A stretch of DNA of 64,000 nt from positions 52,323,018-52,387,017 of the forward strand of contig OY997651.1 of assembly GCA_963921795.1 (NCBI GenBank), read 5' to 3'. Numbering within the stretch: position 1 is the stretch's first letter; the number at the start of each line of letters is the position of its first letter. The position numbers and the translations under genes were made by a program. Source of the DNA: Nannobrachium achirus. Its lineage: Eukaryota; Chordata; Actinopteri; Myctophiformes; Myctophidae. The notes under the pieces were generated by a model. It was not told the origin of the DNA. It was given only the letters and a program-made list of their open reading frames with translations, and did no database searches. Shown here one piece after another: positions 11,076 to 24,720 of this stretch.

Positions 11076-11546
11076 GGCAATGGGCAAACCCACGCCAAGC
11101 GTAGCAATGTTATTGCTGGTTAATTATTACAAAAAGAGTTGTAGAATAAAACACAAAAAATAAAAAAGAAAGAAATCTCGTGGTGCGTAAAAGTTATAGT
11201 CCTCCTGTAGGCTACTGCAAGTGGTCAAGGCTGCAGCTTCAGCTTGGAAGAAGGGACACCCAAGAAGAGATAAACAAACTAGTATCCTTATAATGCCAAA
11301 CTGTGCGTCTTATAGAAGTTGTGCTGCTACTTCTTCCACATGGAGTATAGTCAGCTACCAACAACACACGACTCCAACCCCGTTTAACTCCTTACTCTAC
11401 CTGGCCCGCCCCCTAAAAACCCAGCCCACACACACACACACACACACGCACGCACGCACGCGCGCACGCACGCACCGGGCGCGCATACACTTCCACTCTG
11501 GCAAGTCGAACCGGTCCTTAAAATAACCCGAAATTTTTGAGGGAGG

Positions 11547-11592
<46 letters not shown>

Positions 11593-11596
11593 CTGC

Positions 11597-11638
<42 letters not shown>

Positions 11639-11700
11639 CGCTTGCGCGCGTGCGTGCGTGCGTGTGAGTCAGTGATAGTAGTTGCGACCGTAGGGATCTA
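11076..11700 (-). promoter_or_regulatory. lpcat4-like 5' flank with CA, CG-rich and GA tracts
   Basis: DNA upstream of the start codon holds (CA)n with ACGC repeats at 11428-11475, (GA)n at 11550-11592 and (GT)n/CGTG repeats at 11598-11664. No clear TATA box was found, so the transcription start is undetermined. Confidence 0.4.
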
Positions 11701-11759
11701 CTTACTGTAGAAACCTCCACCGGCTGTCCGTGGGTGAGTCAGTCAATCAGTCAGTCAGT

Positions 11760-12130
11760 CCGTCCGTCCGTCACACTTTTGCCCTGCTCATATCTCCACA
11801 ACCGTTGCCCCCATCCATGCCAAATTTTGCACACACACTCCTTGACTGCCAAACTACAACCTCCAAGGACCCCCGGAGCCCCAGGGACCCCCAGGTCCCT
11901 GGGGGACCCCCAGATGTAAAAAATGACCAAATGTGCTCACACGTCACACTTTTTCCCTGCTTATATCTCCGCACCCGTTGACCCGATCCATGCCAGATTT
12001 TACACACACACTCCTTGCCTGCCAAACTACAACCTCCAAGGACCCCCGGAGCGTCCCTGGGGGACCCCCAGATTTAAAAAAATTACCAAATGTGCAAAAA
12101 TGACCAAATGACCACCCCAACGGGGCTGCT
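11760..12130. repeat. Tandem copies of a TTTTTGCCCTGCTCATATCTCC-type repeat
   Basis: CACACTTTTGCCCTGCTCAT (about 11772) and CACACTTTTTCCCTGCTTAT (about 11945) start two similar units, each running through ATGCCAAATTTTGCACACAC-like DNA to AACCTCCAAGGACCCCCGGA. A third relative lies at 43820-43930. Confidence 0.75.
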
Positions 12131-12349
12131 CGCGGGGAATTCCCGGGGACCACCGACTCCTGGTGCTCCAGAACGGATGCAAAAGTGGTGGCGCCCCCAG
12201 TGGAGGACCCCCTGCCACTGCAGCGCACATAAAATGCCGTAACTCAGGCTAGGAGCGTCCGGGAGAGCCGGGCCGGTACCTATTCGTCCGCCAAGGCAAC
12301 GCGGAGACCCCACCCCTCATTTCTCACATGGCCCTATTGTAGCGCCACC

Positions 12350-13313
12350 TTCAGGCCGATTTTTAAAACACATTTTTGGACACTGCTCCTACAGTTTTTG
12401 CCCTAAAATCACGAATATCACTACACAGCATGTCTACACTCATGTCATCAACATGGATCAGGAAGATTCTGGAAAAACAATTTTTTGCCCTATTTGTGGA
12501 GATAAGCCACCTACGGTCGCTTATCTCCCGATTAGGGAGTCTTACTGGTAGTATGTAGCCTAGTAGTAGTAGTAGGCGTATAAGAAATATTAGGGCAACA
12601 AAAGTCTGGGTTTCCGAGGCTAGGGCAACAACAACTAGATTAATGTAGGTTACTGTCATCTATTGTACACTCACCAGTGGCAAACATTCTGCATTTTCAG
12701 AGAAGATATTTTTAGTGCAGAGCTAAAATAGAAGGCAGACTAGTGTAGACCCCCGGGGGACTACACTTAACTAAGTATAGGCTTGAAGTGGTCAAATTAA
12801 CCACACAATAAAATAGCAGATTGACAGGCTTGTTGTGAGTTTTCCACACAATGAAAAAACAGTTCTTATTAAACTCCAACGTAAACTAGCCATATGCTAT
12901 CTTGGTTTTGGTTTTAAATCCTACAAGACCTTGTAGGCTATTATAGGCCTACTGCTTTCCTGTGCTTGTATTTGCAAAATATTAAAGGGATATTTCACTT
13001 AAAAACTTTTGGTCATTTGGTTTAATAATAAGGCTTTTATGAACACCCTGAACAGATATTTTATGTTATCAGTCCTCCTCCAGGAGGAGGGCCCCATACA
13101 AACCCATTGTAACTTCAAACTTCATATTAACCATGATAGATTCATAAAAAGAAAAACATTATTTTTTTCTGGTGACTACCCTCCGAATAGGCCTACGTGA
13201 GCAGGCAGTGTTTTTTTGATAACCCTTTTCATTTATTTTTAATCATCTTTTATTGTATTTCATTTTTAAAATGTTCCCAAAGAATCGTTTGAAAGTGAAA
13301 TATCCCTTTAAGT

Positions 13314-13314
<1 letters not shown>
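12350..13314. other. Repeat-rich spacer without recognised gene
   Basis: Starts with an inverted relative of the 129-bp array unit near 15998 (12350-12460). The rest is AT-rich with scattered palindrome fragments (for example 12811-12840). Confidence 0.4.
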
Positions 13315-13344
<30 letters not shown>

Positions 13345-13446
13345 CAAAATATTCACTAGTAGGCTATAGAGCCCAGAGGATCACTCAACCATAATTATTG
13401 GGTTTAAGTGGTTCAAATCAAATCAAATCAAATCAAACTTTATTTA
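13315..13446. repeat. (AATC)n and (AAATC)n simple repeats
   Basis: CAATCAATCAATC runs at about 13316-13343 and CAAATCAAATCAAATC at about 13416-13437, leading into ACTTTATTTATAG, a common end of fish interspersed repeats. Confidence 0.8.
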
Positions 13447-13879
13447 TAGTGGTTAAACCTTAATGCTTAGTGGTTAAACTTGGACTGGAATTGCGCTTTT
13501 TTTCCTACTGTATATTGCATAACCTTTCATATCTGTTCATTCATGACTCATGCGACTCGAGGTGCAGTGGATGTTTTTGTGACACCTGCTTTACTAGTTT
13601 GTCAAGCCTCACATACATTGTCCATTATGCACAGTTGCACACCCGCCCTGCCCAGCCCAGCCCACGCTGCTGCAAGGCTGACCGGGTGGGTGGGGAATAC
13701 GGGTGCGGTGCCTTATGGGGTGGACACTGGACACTGACACACCTTAATGTTAGCTTCTGGGCAGAAACCTCTTATCTCCATATTTTAACTTGATTCCTGA
13801 AAAGTCTCGTTTTGTACATATGAGGTTTCCACCCGACGGAGACGTGATGTCTGGTGTGTACCATTGATAAAAACACCAC

Positions 13880-14064
<185 letters not shown>

Positions 14065-14072
14065 GGCCTAGG

Positions 14073-14174
14073 GGTTGAGGCGCATGCCACCTATATAGGC
14101 TCTAATCATTAGAGCCTATATATGTGGCATGCACCTCAACCTCAGGATGCATTAGAGACTCTAATGCATCCTGA
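14073..14174. repeat. Two adjacent hairpins beside TTAGGG repeats
   Basis: The first inverted repeat (about 14073-14141) pairs GGTTGAGGCGCATGCCACC with GGTGCATGCC-type DNA with two mismatches. The second (14142-14174) is perfect: 16-nt arms TCAGGATGCATTAGAG around a single A. A GTTAGGGTTAGGGTTAGG run follows at about 14188-14206. Confidence 0.85.
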
Positions 14175-14689
14175 CAGAGATTCGCAGGTTAGGGTTAGGG
14201 TTAGGCATTCCCCATGTCTCCCTGCAGTGTCCTGTCACTCTTCAGGCATAGAAGTGACGGCCAATTTGTGGTGTCTTCCTCATAGAGATTTCTGATTTAC
14301 GGTTTTCATGACCATAAGACATTGATTCTGTTATGAACAAAAAAAAAAAAACAAAAAAAACAGCAACAACAAAAAAAAGACTAATAGGCTATTTTGGTAG
14401 AGCAAAAGTCAAGGACACCCACATTGACACTTAGCCTGCGGACACCCATACGTTTTTACGACTCTAGCAGTGATTCTTAAGCATTTTAATTTCAAGTACC
14501 CCCAGTTTGATATGCATTAGGCTACGCATCCCCATTTAATGGCATTTCTATTTAACTTATATTGTAAAACCAAAGTAAAATGAACTCAGAGAGTGATCAA
14601 ATGGAACTAAAAATGTATCCGTTGGGGTCCATTTGGTTCCGAGGAACTCCCTCTCGTGGAGTACCTATATGAGCATCCCCTTACTCTGG

Positions 14690-15610
14690 AGGAATACCAG
14701 TCACTTCGCCAAAAATCCAACTCGCCAAATCAACTTGCTAGGACACCTCGCCAATGAGCAGGGTTGTCAACATTGGACTGTCAGTCCAGGAGAATACAGG
14801 AGATTTATTTTTTAGGGGGTACACGGAACTCCCCAACAGGGGTCTGGTGGTCCTCCCCCCAAACTTCTTAAAGAGGTGGTGCCATAGTTTTGTACTTTTT
14901 CTGTTTTTCATGTGTCTAGGAGGTTGAAAGTACATCATTGGACCCCCTGGTGTGGTTTTTATGAGCAATTATGTATTCTCTTGGTATTTGTTTGTTTTCT
15001 CTTGGAGGCTGCCACCTTGTGGTCAAAAGTGTCAGTTAAAAAAAAGATACTTTTACATCACAGAATCAACTCCTCCCCTAATTACCATTCACCCAACACT
15101 GTGGGGTGTGGCTAACTTCAGCTGGGTCACCACCCACCATGACATCCATGCATACTTAATGAACTGGGGGTGTGGCCACATAAAAACCCAATTTTAACTC
15201 TTTCTGTATACTTTTTTGGAAAAAATCTTCCTCCTAGTATAATCATAATACCTGATAATCATGTTTTAGAGGGGGTAAAAATCATGGCACCACCTCTTTA
15301 ACAGATATATTTTCCTGTGTTCTGTTGAATTTTGTGCATGTTTGATACTTTTATCAGGCTTGCTTTACTAGCATGGGTACAATTTCAGCCTTAAAATTGC
15401 AAATGTAGGTGTACAAATTTGATGACTGAAGCAAAGTAAGACATCCTTAATAATGACTTCTCATCTGGGGGTCCTCCCCCAGAAAATATTTAACATAGTA
15501 GATGTAATTGTCAATCATCCTGGCGAATCCAGGAGCATTGACAAGCCTGCCCAATGAGCGTGGACAATTTGGCGAGTTGGATTTGTGGCGAAGTGACCGG
15601 TTACCCTCTG
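14690..15610. mobile_element. Foldback element with CACTTCGCC arms
   Basis: TCACTTCGCCAAAAATCCAA at 14701 is inverted at 15567-15596 (TTGGCGAGTTGGATTTGTGG, then CGAAGTGACC). The interior of about 0.85 kb has no recognisable gene. Confidence 0.6.
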
Positions 15611-15894
15611 GAGAAGTACTTTGACAAGTACTTAGGAACTGCTCCTCGAGTCTGTGGGTGGCTCCTCACTGAAAGGTGAGAAAGTAGAGTACAGCAGCAG
15701 TGGCGAGCAGTGGGAGGAATACATTTCCATATTGACTTTGTCAAAGGAATGTTCAAAGGAATCTTTGTAGCAGGAACGGTAATGCACACCAAAGGTTTGG
15801 TGAGGTGCTGACCTTCGGAGTGTAGTGTGCGAGTTTCCTTTCCCAAAGGGAATCTTTGAATATCCGTTCTCCTTTTTGACAGCCGTAGTCTACG

Positions 15895-16440
15895 CCCTCC
15901 CTAACGGACCAGCGTGATTTTAGGCCAAAATGTGTAGGAGCAGTGTCCAAAGAATTTGTTTGAAAAAATTGGCCTGATGGTGGCGCTATTTGGGACAGAT
16001 CCATGTTGATGAGATGAGTGTAGACATACTATGTACCGATTTGCGTGATTTTAGGGCAAAATCTGTAGGAGCAGTGTCCAAAAATGTGTTGAAAAAATCG
16101 GCCTGATGGTGGCGCTATATGGGACAGATCCATGTTGATGACATGAGTGTAGACATACTGTGTAGCGATTTGCGTGATTTTAGGGCAAAATCTGTAGGAG
16201 TAGTGGCCAAAAATGTGTTTTAAAAATCGGCCTGAAGGTGGCGCTATTTGGGACAGATCCATGTTGATGAGATGAGTGTAGACATACTATGTACCGATTT
16301 GCGTGATTTTAGGGCAAAATCTGTAGGAGGAGTGTCCAAAAATGTGTTGAAAAAATCGGCCTGATGGTGGTGCTATATGGGACAGATCCATGTTGATGAC
16401 ATGAGTGTAGAGCAAGTGTGTACCGATTTGCGTGTTTTTT
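15895..16440. repeat. 129-bp tandem array, about four units
   Basis: GATCCATGTTGATGA recurs at about 15998, 16127, 16256 and 16385, exactly 129 bp apart. Each unit carries GTGATTTTAGGGCAAAATCT and AATCGGCCTGATGGTGGCGC. The array ends about 60 bp upstream of the first tubulin promoter block. Confidence 0.92.
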
Positions 16441-16496
16441 GGGCAGAATTTGTACAGTATAACGGCGAATTCAGAACATGCATGAAGGAAAATGGC

Positions 16497-16563
16497 ATTG
16501 GTTGGCATGGCAATGGTTTGTGTTGTGTGTGACATCAAACAAGAGGTTGTCAGCTAATATAAG
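16497..16563 (+). promoter_or_regulatory. Tubulin copy 1 promoter: CCAAT/X-box-like, CRE-like, TATA
   Basis: ATTGG (inverse CCAAT) leads into GTTGGCATGGCAAT (16501-16514), 12 of 14 matches to the palindromic X-box form GTTGCCATGGCAAC. CRE-like TGACATCA is at 16530-16537 and a TATA-like AATATAAG at about 16556-16563. The same order occurs upstream of copy 2. Function is inferred. Confidence 0.5.
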
Positions 16564-16706
16564 AGATTGGGATTGAATGTTTCTTAATGCATTAATTTAC
16601 TTTAAAGAGTGGATAACAAGTAGGAGTACAGATACAAAAGCAACACACGCAGAGTTTTCACCGCTTTGATTCATCATAAGGTTTTATCCAGAATTATTTG
16701 AACAAG

Positions 16707-18035
16707 ATGAGAGAGATTGTCAGCGTACAGGCCGGCCAGTGCGGCAACCAAATTGGATCAAAGTTTTGGGAGGTCATAAGTGATGAACATGGCATCGACC
16801 CCACTGGGACATACCGTGGGGACAGTGATCTACAACTGGAAAGAATCAACGTCTATTTCAACGAAGCAACAAGTGGCAAGTATGTTCCTCGTGCTGTGCT
16901 TGTGGATTTGGAACCAGGCACCATGGACTCTGTGAGGTCTAGTCCCTTTGGTCAGATCTTCAGACCAGATAACTTTGTGTTTGGTCAGACTGGTGCTGGT
17001 AACAACTGGGCAAAGGGCCACTACACAGAAGGAGCAGAGCTGGTGGATGCCGTCCTTGATGTGTTGAGGAAGGAGGCAGAGAACTGTGACTGTCTCCAAG
17101 GTTTCCAGCTCAACCACTCCCTAGGAGGAGGAACCGGATCAGGCCTGGGCACTCTGCTCATTGGCAAAGTCAGAGAGGAGTACCCGGACAGAATCATGAA
17201 CACTTTCAGCGTGGTACCGTCTCCCAAGGTGTCGGATGTGGTGATAGAGCCCTATAACGCCACCCTATCCGTCCACCAGCTTGTGGAGTATACAGATGAA
17301 ACGTTCTGCATTGACAACGAGGCTCTATACGACATCTGCTTCCGCACCCTTAAGCTCACCACACCCACCTACGGTGACCTCAACCACCTGGTCTCTGCCA
17401 CCATGAGCGGAGTCACCACCTGCCTGCGCTTCCCTGGTCAGCTCAATGCCGACCTGAGGAAGTTGGCAGTAAACATGATTCCCTTCCCCAGGCTGCATTT
17501 CTTCATCCTTGGTTTCGCTCCGCTCACCAGCCGAGGCAGCCAGCAGTACGCCGCCCTCACTGTGCCTCAGCTCATCCAGCAGATGTTTGATGCCAAGAAC
17601 ATGATGGCAGCCTGCGACCCGCGGCACGGCCGCTATCTCACCGTTGCTACCATGTTCCGCGGCCGCATCTCCATGAAGGAGGTGGAGCAGGAGATGCTCA
17701 GAGTGCAAAACAAGAACAGCAGCTACTTCATCGAGTGGATCCCCAACAACGCTAAGACGGCCGTGTGCGACATCCCACCCCGCGGCCTCAAGATGTCTTC
17801 CACCTTCATCGGCAACAGCACAGCCATCCAGGAGCTGTTCAAGCGTATCTCGGAGCAGTTCACGGCCATGTTCCGCCGTAAGGCTTACCTTCACTGGTAT
17901 ACCGGCGAGGGCATGGACGAGATGGAGTTCACTGAGGCTGAGAGCAACATGAACGACCTGGTGTCAGAGTACCAACAATACCAGGATGCCAGTGCTGAGG
18001 ATGATGGCGAGGACGCGGAGGAAGATGAAGATTAG
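16707..18035 (+). CDS. tubb: Beta-tubulin, intronless copy 1
   Basis: Complete 442-residue beta-tubulin, the GTP-hydrolysing beta subunit of microtubules. MREI at the N-terminus is the family's mRNA autoregulation motif. The tubulin signature GGGTGSG falls at residues 140-146, and the tail is acidic ([11 protein letters not shown]). A TTG nine bases upstream is in frame, but ATG at 16707 restores the invariant MREI start. Vertebrate beta-tubulin genes normally have introns; here the whole frame is in one exon, suggesting a retrocopy founder. Odd residues: Asn136 in QLNHS where Thr is usual, and Leu268 (FFILGFAPL) where vertebrate isotypes usually have Pro. Copy 2 follows 706 bp downstream on the same strand. 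The intact frame argues for function. Confidence 0.96.
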   Translation: MREIVSVQAGQCGNQIGSKFWEVISDEHGIDPTGTYRGDSDLQLERINVYFNEATSGKYVPRAVLVDLEPGTMDSVRSSPFGQIFRPDNFVFGQTGAGNNWAKGHYTEGAELVDAVLDVLRKEAENCDCLQGFQLNHSLGGGTGSGLGTLLIGKVREEYPDRIMNTFSVVPSPKVSDVVIEPYNATLSVHQLVEYTDETFCIDNEALYDICFRTLKLTTPTYGDLNHLVSATMSGVTTCLRFPGQLNADLRKLAVNMIPFPRLHFFILGFAPLTSRGSQQYAALTVPQLIQQMFDAKNMMAACDPRHGRYLTVATMFRGRISMKEVEQEMLRVQNKNSSYFIEWIPNNAKTAVCDIPPRGLKMSSTFIGNSTAIQELFKRISEQFTAMFRRKAYLHWYTGEGMDEMEFTEAESNMNDLVSEYQQYQDASAEDDGEDAEEDED

Positions 18036-18548
18036 TAGTAGACGAGGTCAAAGCCAGAGAGGAGGCGTTTCAGCAGCAGGGAGCTGCAATAATGACAGAA
18101 CGTGAATGGTCAATGTAAATTTCAAACCTACTGTATATATATATCCGCAATAGGTAGATAGAGGTCTAATTATTCATCATTAGATCTCGTTTTTTTTTTT
18201 TCAACAGACATTTTGGATAAAGAACGTTTCACTGCCCGGCTCCATATGCACCCTTTACTGCATATGGAGGTGTAGTGTGCGACTTATTTTTATTTGACAG
18301 TCCTAGTCTACGCCTTACCTAACGAACAAACTGGTAGGGTTAGCAGTGACAAGGGATTTCAGTACAAGGGAAGTGGGAACAGGCAGGATGACTAGACTAC
18401 GATATAATAAGTATATATATATAAAAGCTTTAAATACCAACTTAAATCACAGACTAACGAGGGAAGATTATGTGAAAGTTTCTCGCAGTGCCAGCGAGCA
18501 TGCCATGGGCATACAGTACAATGGCAAAATCAGGACACGCATACGGAA
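18036..18548 (+). other. Copy 1 3' flank and inter-tubulin spacer
   Basis: The 3' flank resembles that of copy 2 (GGTCAAAGCCAGAGAGG, ATATCCGCAA, then GTTTT and AACAGA). I find no canonical AATAAA near the stop codon. The remainder carries no gene. Confidence 0.5.
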
Positions 18549-18554
18549 AACGAC

Positions 18555-18616
18555 ATTGGTTGGCAATAGTTTGTGTTATGTGTGACGTCAGACAAGCGGT
18601 TGTTAGCATATATAAG
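18555..18616 (+). promoter_or_regulatory. Tubulin copy 2 promoter: CCAAT, perfect CRE, TATA
   Basis: ATTGG and GTTGGCAAT (18559-18567, a shortened form of the copy 1 X-box-like site) are followed by a perfect palindromic CRE TGACGTCA (18583-18590) and TATATAAG (18609-18616). The start codon is 126 bp past the TATA box. Confidence 0.6.
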
Positions 18617-18714
18617 GGATTCAAAGTTTCTTCATGCACTATATTACTTTGAAGAGTGTATTATGATTTGAGATGCAAGTAGGAGTAAAGATTTACTAGT
18701 CTGATCCTTCATAA

Positions 18715-20070
<1,356 letters not shown>

Positions 20071-20221
20071 TAACAGACCAGATCAAAGCCAGAGAGGCAG
20101 CAGGGAACTGCAATGATGACAGAACATCAGTGGTCAACCTAAATATCAAACCTACTATATGTATTCTCATATCCGCAACAGACCGATAGAGATTTAATGA
20201 TGTATCGTTAGATCTTGTTTT

Positions 20222-20960
20222 CTTTTCTAACAGAAATCCACAACAACAGAACATAAGGGTTCCTGGATCAATATTTTATTTATTTATAACACTCCACATT
20301 AAACATGCCAAATTTTGTGAACCTCTTTCTTTTTTATTACAACAGAATATCCACATTATTATTAATAAATATGGGGTCACATTTTTGACGCTCTTTATTT
20401 GATTTAATGAATATATCCACAACATAATTTCAAGTTTGTTGTCTTTTTTTATGTGTGACTTTTTAGCCCTTCCGTCCTTCCCAACCGTGTGAACGCGATA
20501 TCTCAGGGACACCTTGGGGGAGTTTCATGACATTTGGCGCAAATGTCCACTTGGAATTCAAGGATGAACTGGTTAGAGGTTAGAGGTAGGTGGTCAAAGT
20601 TAATTTACATACAACCGTGTTATTTATAGTTGATCTTATTTTTTATTCATGCACCTTTTTTATTTTATATTAACAGAATAACCACAACAAAACCTGACAT
20701 CATTGTTCCTGCACTTTTTTTATTTTATTTTTACAACAGCACATCCACAACTAAAACACCATAATGTAAATGTTTTCTCCATCTTTACATTTTTATTTTT
20801 CTATAACAGAATATCCACATCAGTACACCAGTCAATGTTTTTTGCATTTTTATTATTTTATTTTATTTTTACAACAGAATATACACAACACAATGTTTAT
20901 TTTTTAATTAGATTTCTGTGTGTTTCTGTACCTTTTTTCATTTTGTTTTTTTAATTACCT
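20222..20960 (+). repeat. Degenerate tandem array: T-rich block plus ACAACAGAATATCCACAA
   Basis: Starts inside the copy 2 3' flank. AACAGAATATCCACA-like motifs separated by T-rich DNA occur near 20230, 20340, 20410, 20680, 20740, 20807 and 20875. The reverse-complement form occurs at about 25160-25510, beside the other tubulin pair. Confidence 0.6.
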
Positions 20961-21340
20961 GCGCCAGCAGAGAACCCGAGTACTGTGTTCGGCTACGTTT
21001 GTATGCCGGTGTCCTTCTTTATTTTAGCCCGTAGCCCAATCAGGGACCAGCATTTCTGGCTATGTCATCATGAACAGCCAATGAGGGACCACCATTCCTG
21101 GTGATGCCAGTCGTGAGCGCACCTCATGGGGGTTCGGGTTCTTCCGCCTATGGGATGAACCAGAGTTGCGCTTTTTTTTGCGCCTTTTCCGCTTATGCGC
21201 TTTTTCCCCTTAATTGAGAGAGAGATAAAGCAGGCCCCCCCTGGGCCCGACCACAATTATATAGCCTGAGATTGCGTTGCAGATTTCTGCAGATGTTTTC
21301 ATAGATTTCATAGATGGAATTCCCCCAAGCAGCCACCTCC
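20961..21340. other. Spacer with CCAATCA sites
   Basis: Contains CCCAATCAGGGACCAGCATT and GCCAATGAGGGACCACCATT, similar in style to the CCAAT array at 25550-25870. No gene seen. Confidence 0.35.
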
Positions 21341-21341
21341 A

Positions 21342-21407
<66 letters not shown>

Positions 21408-21452
21408 GTATATACATATATAAATATATATATATACACACACACACACACA
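21341..21452. repeat. (TA)n and (AC)n microsatellite
   Basis: About 60 bp of TA followed by mixed TATACACATG-like DNA and (AC)n. Confidence 0.95.
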
Positions 21453-23628
21453 CCAGGGACGGACTGGGACTAAAATTCAGCCCTGGCATCTTGACTAGAC
21501 CAGCCCCCACAACCAGCGCGCGCAGATACTCTACCGACTCGTCGGGTCGAGGGCAGCACATATAAATACATAATTAAGCTTTTAATACCACAACTTTTAC
21601 ACCACCAACAAGCGGAGTATGAACATGATTAGTGCCAAAATGTGGCGGAAGTTAGCTAATGAATGGAAAATAATAAGCATATTGATCTGAGAATTGGACA
21701 AACAAGTTGTATTGTATTGTTCAATATGCAATAGGCTATAGGCTACTGTATATTATATACTAGAGCATGACACAGACACCAAACTGAGAGACTGCATGCA
21801 GAACTCTGCAAATCTATACTCCGCACCCAACGGAAAACAACAAACAATGCTTGCAGGGCAGAATTAGGACGATACCCACTCATTATAAAAGTAAAAAAGA
21901 GAGCACTTAAATTCTATAATCACCTAAAATAAAGCAACCAGACACTCTCCATAACATAGCCCTCAACCATAGTGAAACTGTACCTTTTCCTATGCAAACT
22001 TCAAATAGTCTTCAATCAATCAATCAATCAGGAATAGATAGCACCTTAACTCTGCAGCCGCACTGAGGCGCTCCAACACAATAGTGCATTAGTTCTTTTA
22101 GTTGTGCATACTAGCCTAGTATCCACCAAATGTTTCCTCAGCTCCCCTCAAGTGCAACCAGTCATTATACAGACAGCAATGTTAGCTTAGCTAATGTGAA
22201 TATTCTTTTGTTTACAGTGAGAAAACACTACAAACATAGTGTAATGTCCTCTTCAAAGCATAAAACACAGACTGCAGTGAGGCCTCAGTGTAATCTCTTC
22301 CAGAGGGAGATTGACACTAGAAACTCAGCTGTTAACACAAAGCAATCTGTTGGACATTGAGTTTGATATGTCCATTTAAAACAACTGTTGCAGTGGGCCG
22401 CTAGGCTAGGGGGCTGCCTCGTGGCAAAAAAACAACAACCCAACAACACACACACATATATGGGTTGGTCAAAGAGAGCTGGCAAGCCTCCCAATAACTC
22501 CGGAATTCTGAGGCGGGGCTCTTGGGAATTCTGAAGGACGCTTCCTTTTGTGTCACAGAATGGGATGCTCGGTAGGCCTTCCGCAGTTCCACCATCGCTG
22601 TTTGCCCAATGAACTGCAGCGGCGGGGAGGTATCTAGCTTTTTATAGACCCTATGTCATTTGCCAACTACTTAAGCCCGCCCCGTCTGTCATTCTTCCTG
22701 CTGCTCTTGCCTGGACTGTTGCTTGTGCTTGCTTGCCCCCACCGCCTCCCCAGCACCACCAGTAGGCTCTGTTAATTATGTTCCCCATGGGGGGGGGGGG
22801 GGGGGGGGGTGTTGTGTTTATATATCTATATATCTCCCTGCTGCTATGGTTAATGATGTACTTCTTCTTTGCTGCTGCTGAGCAGGGAGAAGATGTAGCA
22901 GATCCAAACGCCAAAATTAAATGTGACATACCTGACTGAACTTATTGAGTGGTGATCCTGGAAAGAGCTAAGCTCCAACATCTGGCTTTGTCCGGTCTCC
23001 AAGATGTAGGTACGCCCAGAGTCCCTTTGGACAAGCTTCACAGGACATGCATGCTGTGATTGGCCTTCAATTTCCTAAAGATGCTCACCCAATGCAGAAT
23101 GTAGCAGCGTGTGAATTTGAATACAGAGATATGTTATTTTAGTTGTTGTAAGGATGATATTTAAAATTAAAATGTAAAACATTTAAATGAATATATATAC
23201 TGTTATGAATTCAAAAAGTAAATTCAAATTCAAATATAAATTCAAACTCACCAAATACTATGCCTAAACCTAACACTAACCTCACAGAAACTATGACTAT
23301 ATTATTGAACTATGTCATTAATATACCTTAGAGGAGTTGTGTAGAAATCACACCGGTGTGATTTACAATACAAACCCCAAAATCAATCCTCCAGTTCTAG
23401 GCAACACAGAAGGGGGGAACTTTTTTTGTTATTTCCAATGACATAGTTCAATATTGAAAATGGGTGGTTTCCCCCTTTAAACCACAGATACTGGAGCTGT
23501 GTCTAGCAGCTGCTAGCCCTCAGCTGCTAGACTCAGGAAAGCCACACTGATGTCCAATAGTGGAAAGTAACAAAACTCCACACCTGATGTCCAAAATGCA
23601 GCAGTCACACATGACATGAACAGTGACA
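21453..23628. other. Spacer without recognised gene
   Basis: Starts with GGGACGGACTGGGACTAAAA, a motif common at fish repeat ends. A (CAAT)n run lies at about 22014-22030 and a 21-base G tract at 22789-22809. Several short frames exist but none has family features. Confidence 0.4.
22789..22809 (+). repeat. Poly-G tract, 21 bases
   Basis: An uninterrupted G run between CCCCAT and TGTTGTG. It can form G-quadruplex structures and is a likely sequencing-error site. Confidence 0.9.
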
Positions 23629-24060
23629 CCAGGGACTTGTGGAGCATGTTAGAGAGGCAGGTGCTGACATTTTTAAAAGGGCACTTTTGGTGAAAATATC
23701 GATCCTTGGAGGTCGGCTATTTTAGGTGCACTGAATAAGCCAATACTGGAGCACACCATGGATTTCTAGACAGGGAGGGCAATTCTTTCAAGATACCCCA
23801 TTAGGGTTCAGGAGTGTTTGGAAAAGGTAATTTCTCTTGAATGCTGCCTTCAGGTATGGCATGGAAAAGGGGGCAATTGTGTTTTTTCCACCATATAGTA
23901 TAAATCTGCATCAATGATCTGGAGAGGGCACCTTTTTACAGACAGGGCAAAAGGGGCTCAAGCCTTCTGGTGACACAGAAGGTGCAGAAAGAATGACATG
24001 TTGTGATCGGGTGGATATAGTAAAAAAAAATCACACCCAATGTGAAGTGAGCGGTGGTCG
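23629..24060. repeat. Decayed copy of the GTGCAGAGAATGTTAGAG repeat family
   Basis: Matches 2690-3170 in block order: GTTAGAGAGGCAGGTGCTGA, GGTGAAAATATCGA, CTTGAATGCTGCCTTCAGGT. The embedded palindrome is reduced to CCTTGGAGGTCGGCTATTTT. Confidence 0.65.
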
Positions 24061-24114
24061 TGCTTGCATGACATCCTCAGACTAGGATTTGAGTCTAGGA
24101 TGTACAGGCTATGC

Positions 24115-24720
24115 TACACACACACGTTTTGCTATGGCAAAACGCTGAGGAAAAAGGCTACAGACATACGACATAATGACATCACTAGACAAACATGATG
24201 CTACGCACACACATTTTGCTATTGCAAAACGCTGAGGAAAAAGGCTACAGACACACGCACAGCCACTCTATGGAGCGGTTTACGTGCTGCCTACACACAC
24301 ACGTTTTGCTATGGCAAAACGCTGAGGAAAAAGGCTACAGACACACAACATATGACATCACTAGACAAACATGATGCTACGTACACACATTTTACTATGG
24401 CAAAACGCTGAGGAAAAAGGCTACAGATATATGACATATGACATCACTAGACAAACATGATGCTACGCACACACATTTTACTATAGCAAAACGCTGAGGA
24501 AAAAGGCTACGGACACACGCACAGCCACTTATAGGAGCGGTTTACGTGCTACACACACACACGTTTTGCTATGGCAAATCGCTGAGGAAAAAGGCTACAG
24601 ACATACGACATATGACATCACTAGACAAACATGATGCTACGCACACACATTTTACTATAGCAAAACGCTGAGGAAAAAGGCTAGACACACGCACAGCCAC
24701 TCTTAGGAGCGGTTTACCAC
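24115..24720. repeat. About 87-bp tandem repeat, seven units
   Basis: TTTTGCTATGGCAAAACGCT-like cores recur near 24126, 24212, 24303, 24389, 24474, 24562 and 24649. Each core is a small palindrome (GTTTTGC and GCAAAAC around four bases), followed by GAGGAAAAAGGCTACAGACA. Unit spacers are of at least two types, one with GACATCACTAGACAAACATG and one with GGAGCGGTTTACGTGCT. Confidence 0.9.

Noticed and set aside
16698-16706. Upstream TTG start adding three residues to tubulin copy 1
   Set aside because: Eukaryotic tubulins start MREI; ATG at 16707 restores this, and TTG starts are not expected here.
17325-17894. 189-codon antisense frames within each tubulin gene
   Set aside because: They occur at the same place in all four copies because the coding strand is conserved; they are codon-shadow frames with no family features.
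18036-18240. Polyadenylation signal for tubulin copy 1
   Set aside because: Only weak variants such as GGATAAAG were seen, so no signal was annotated.
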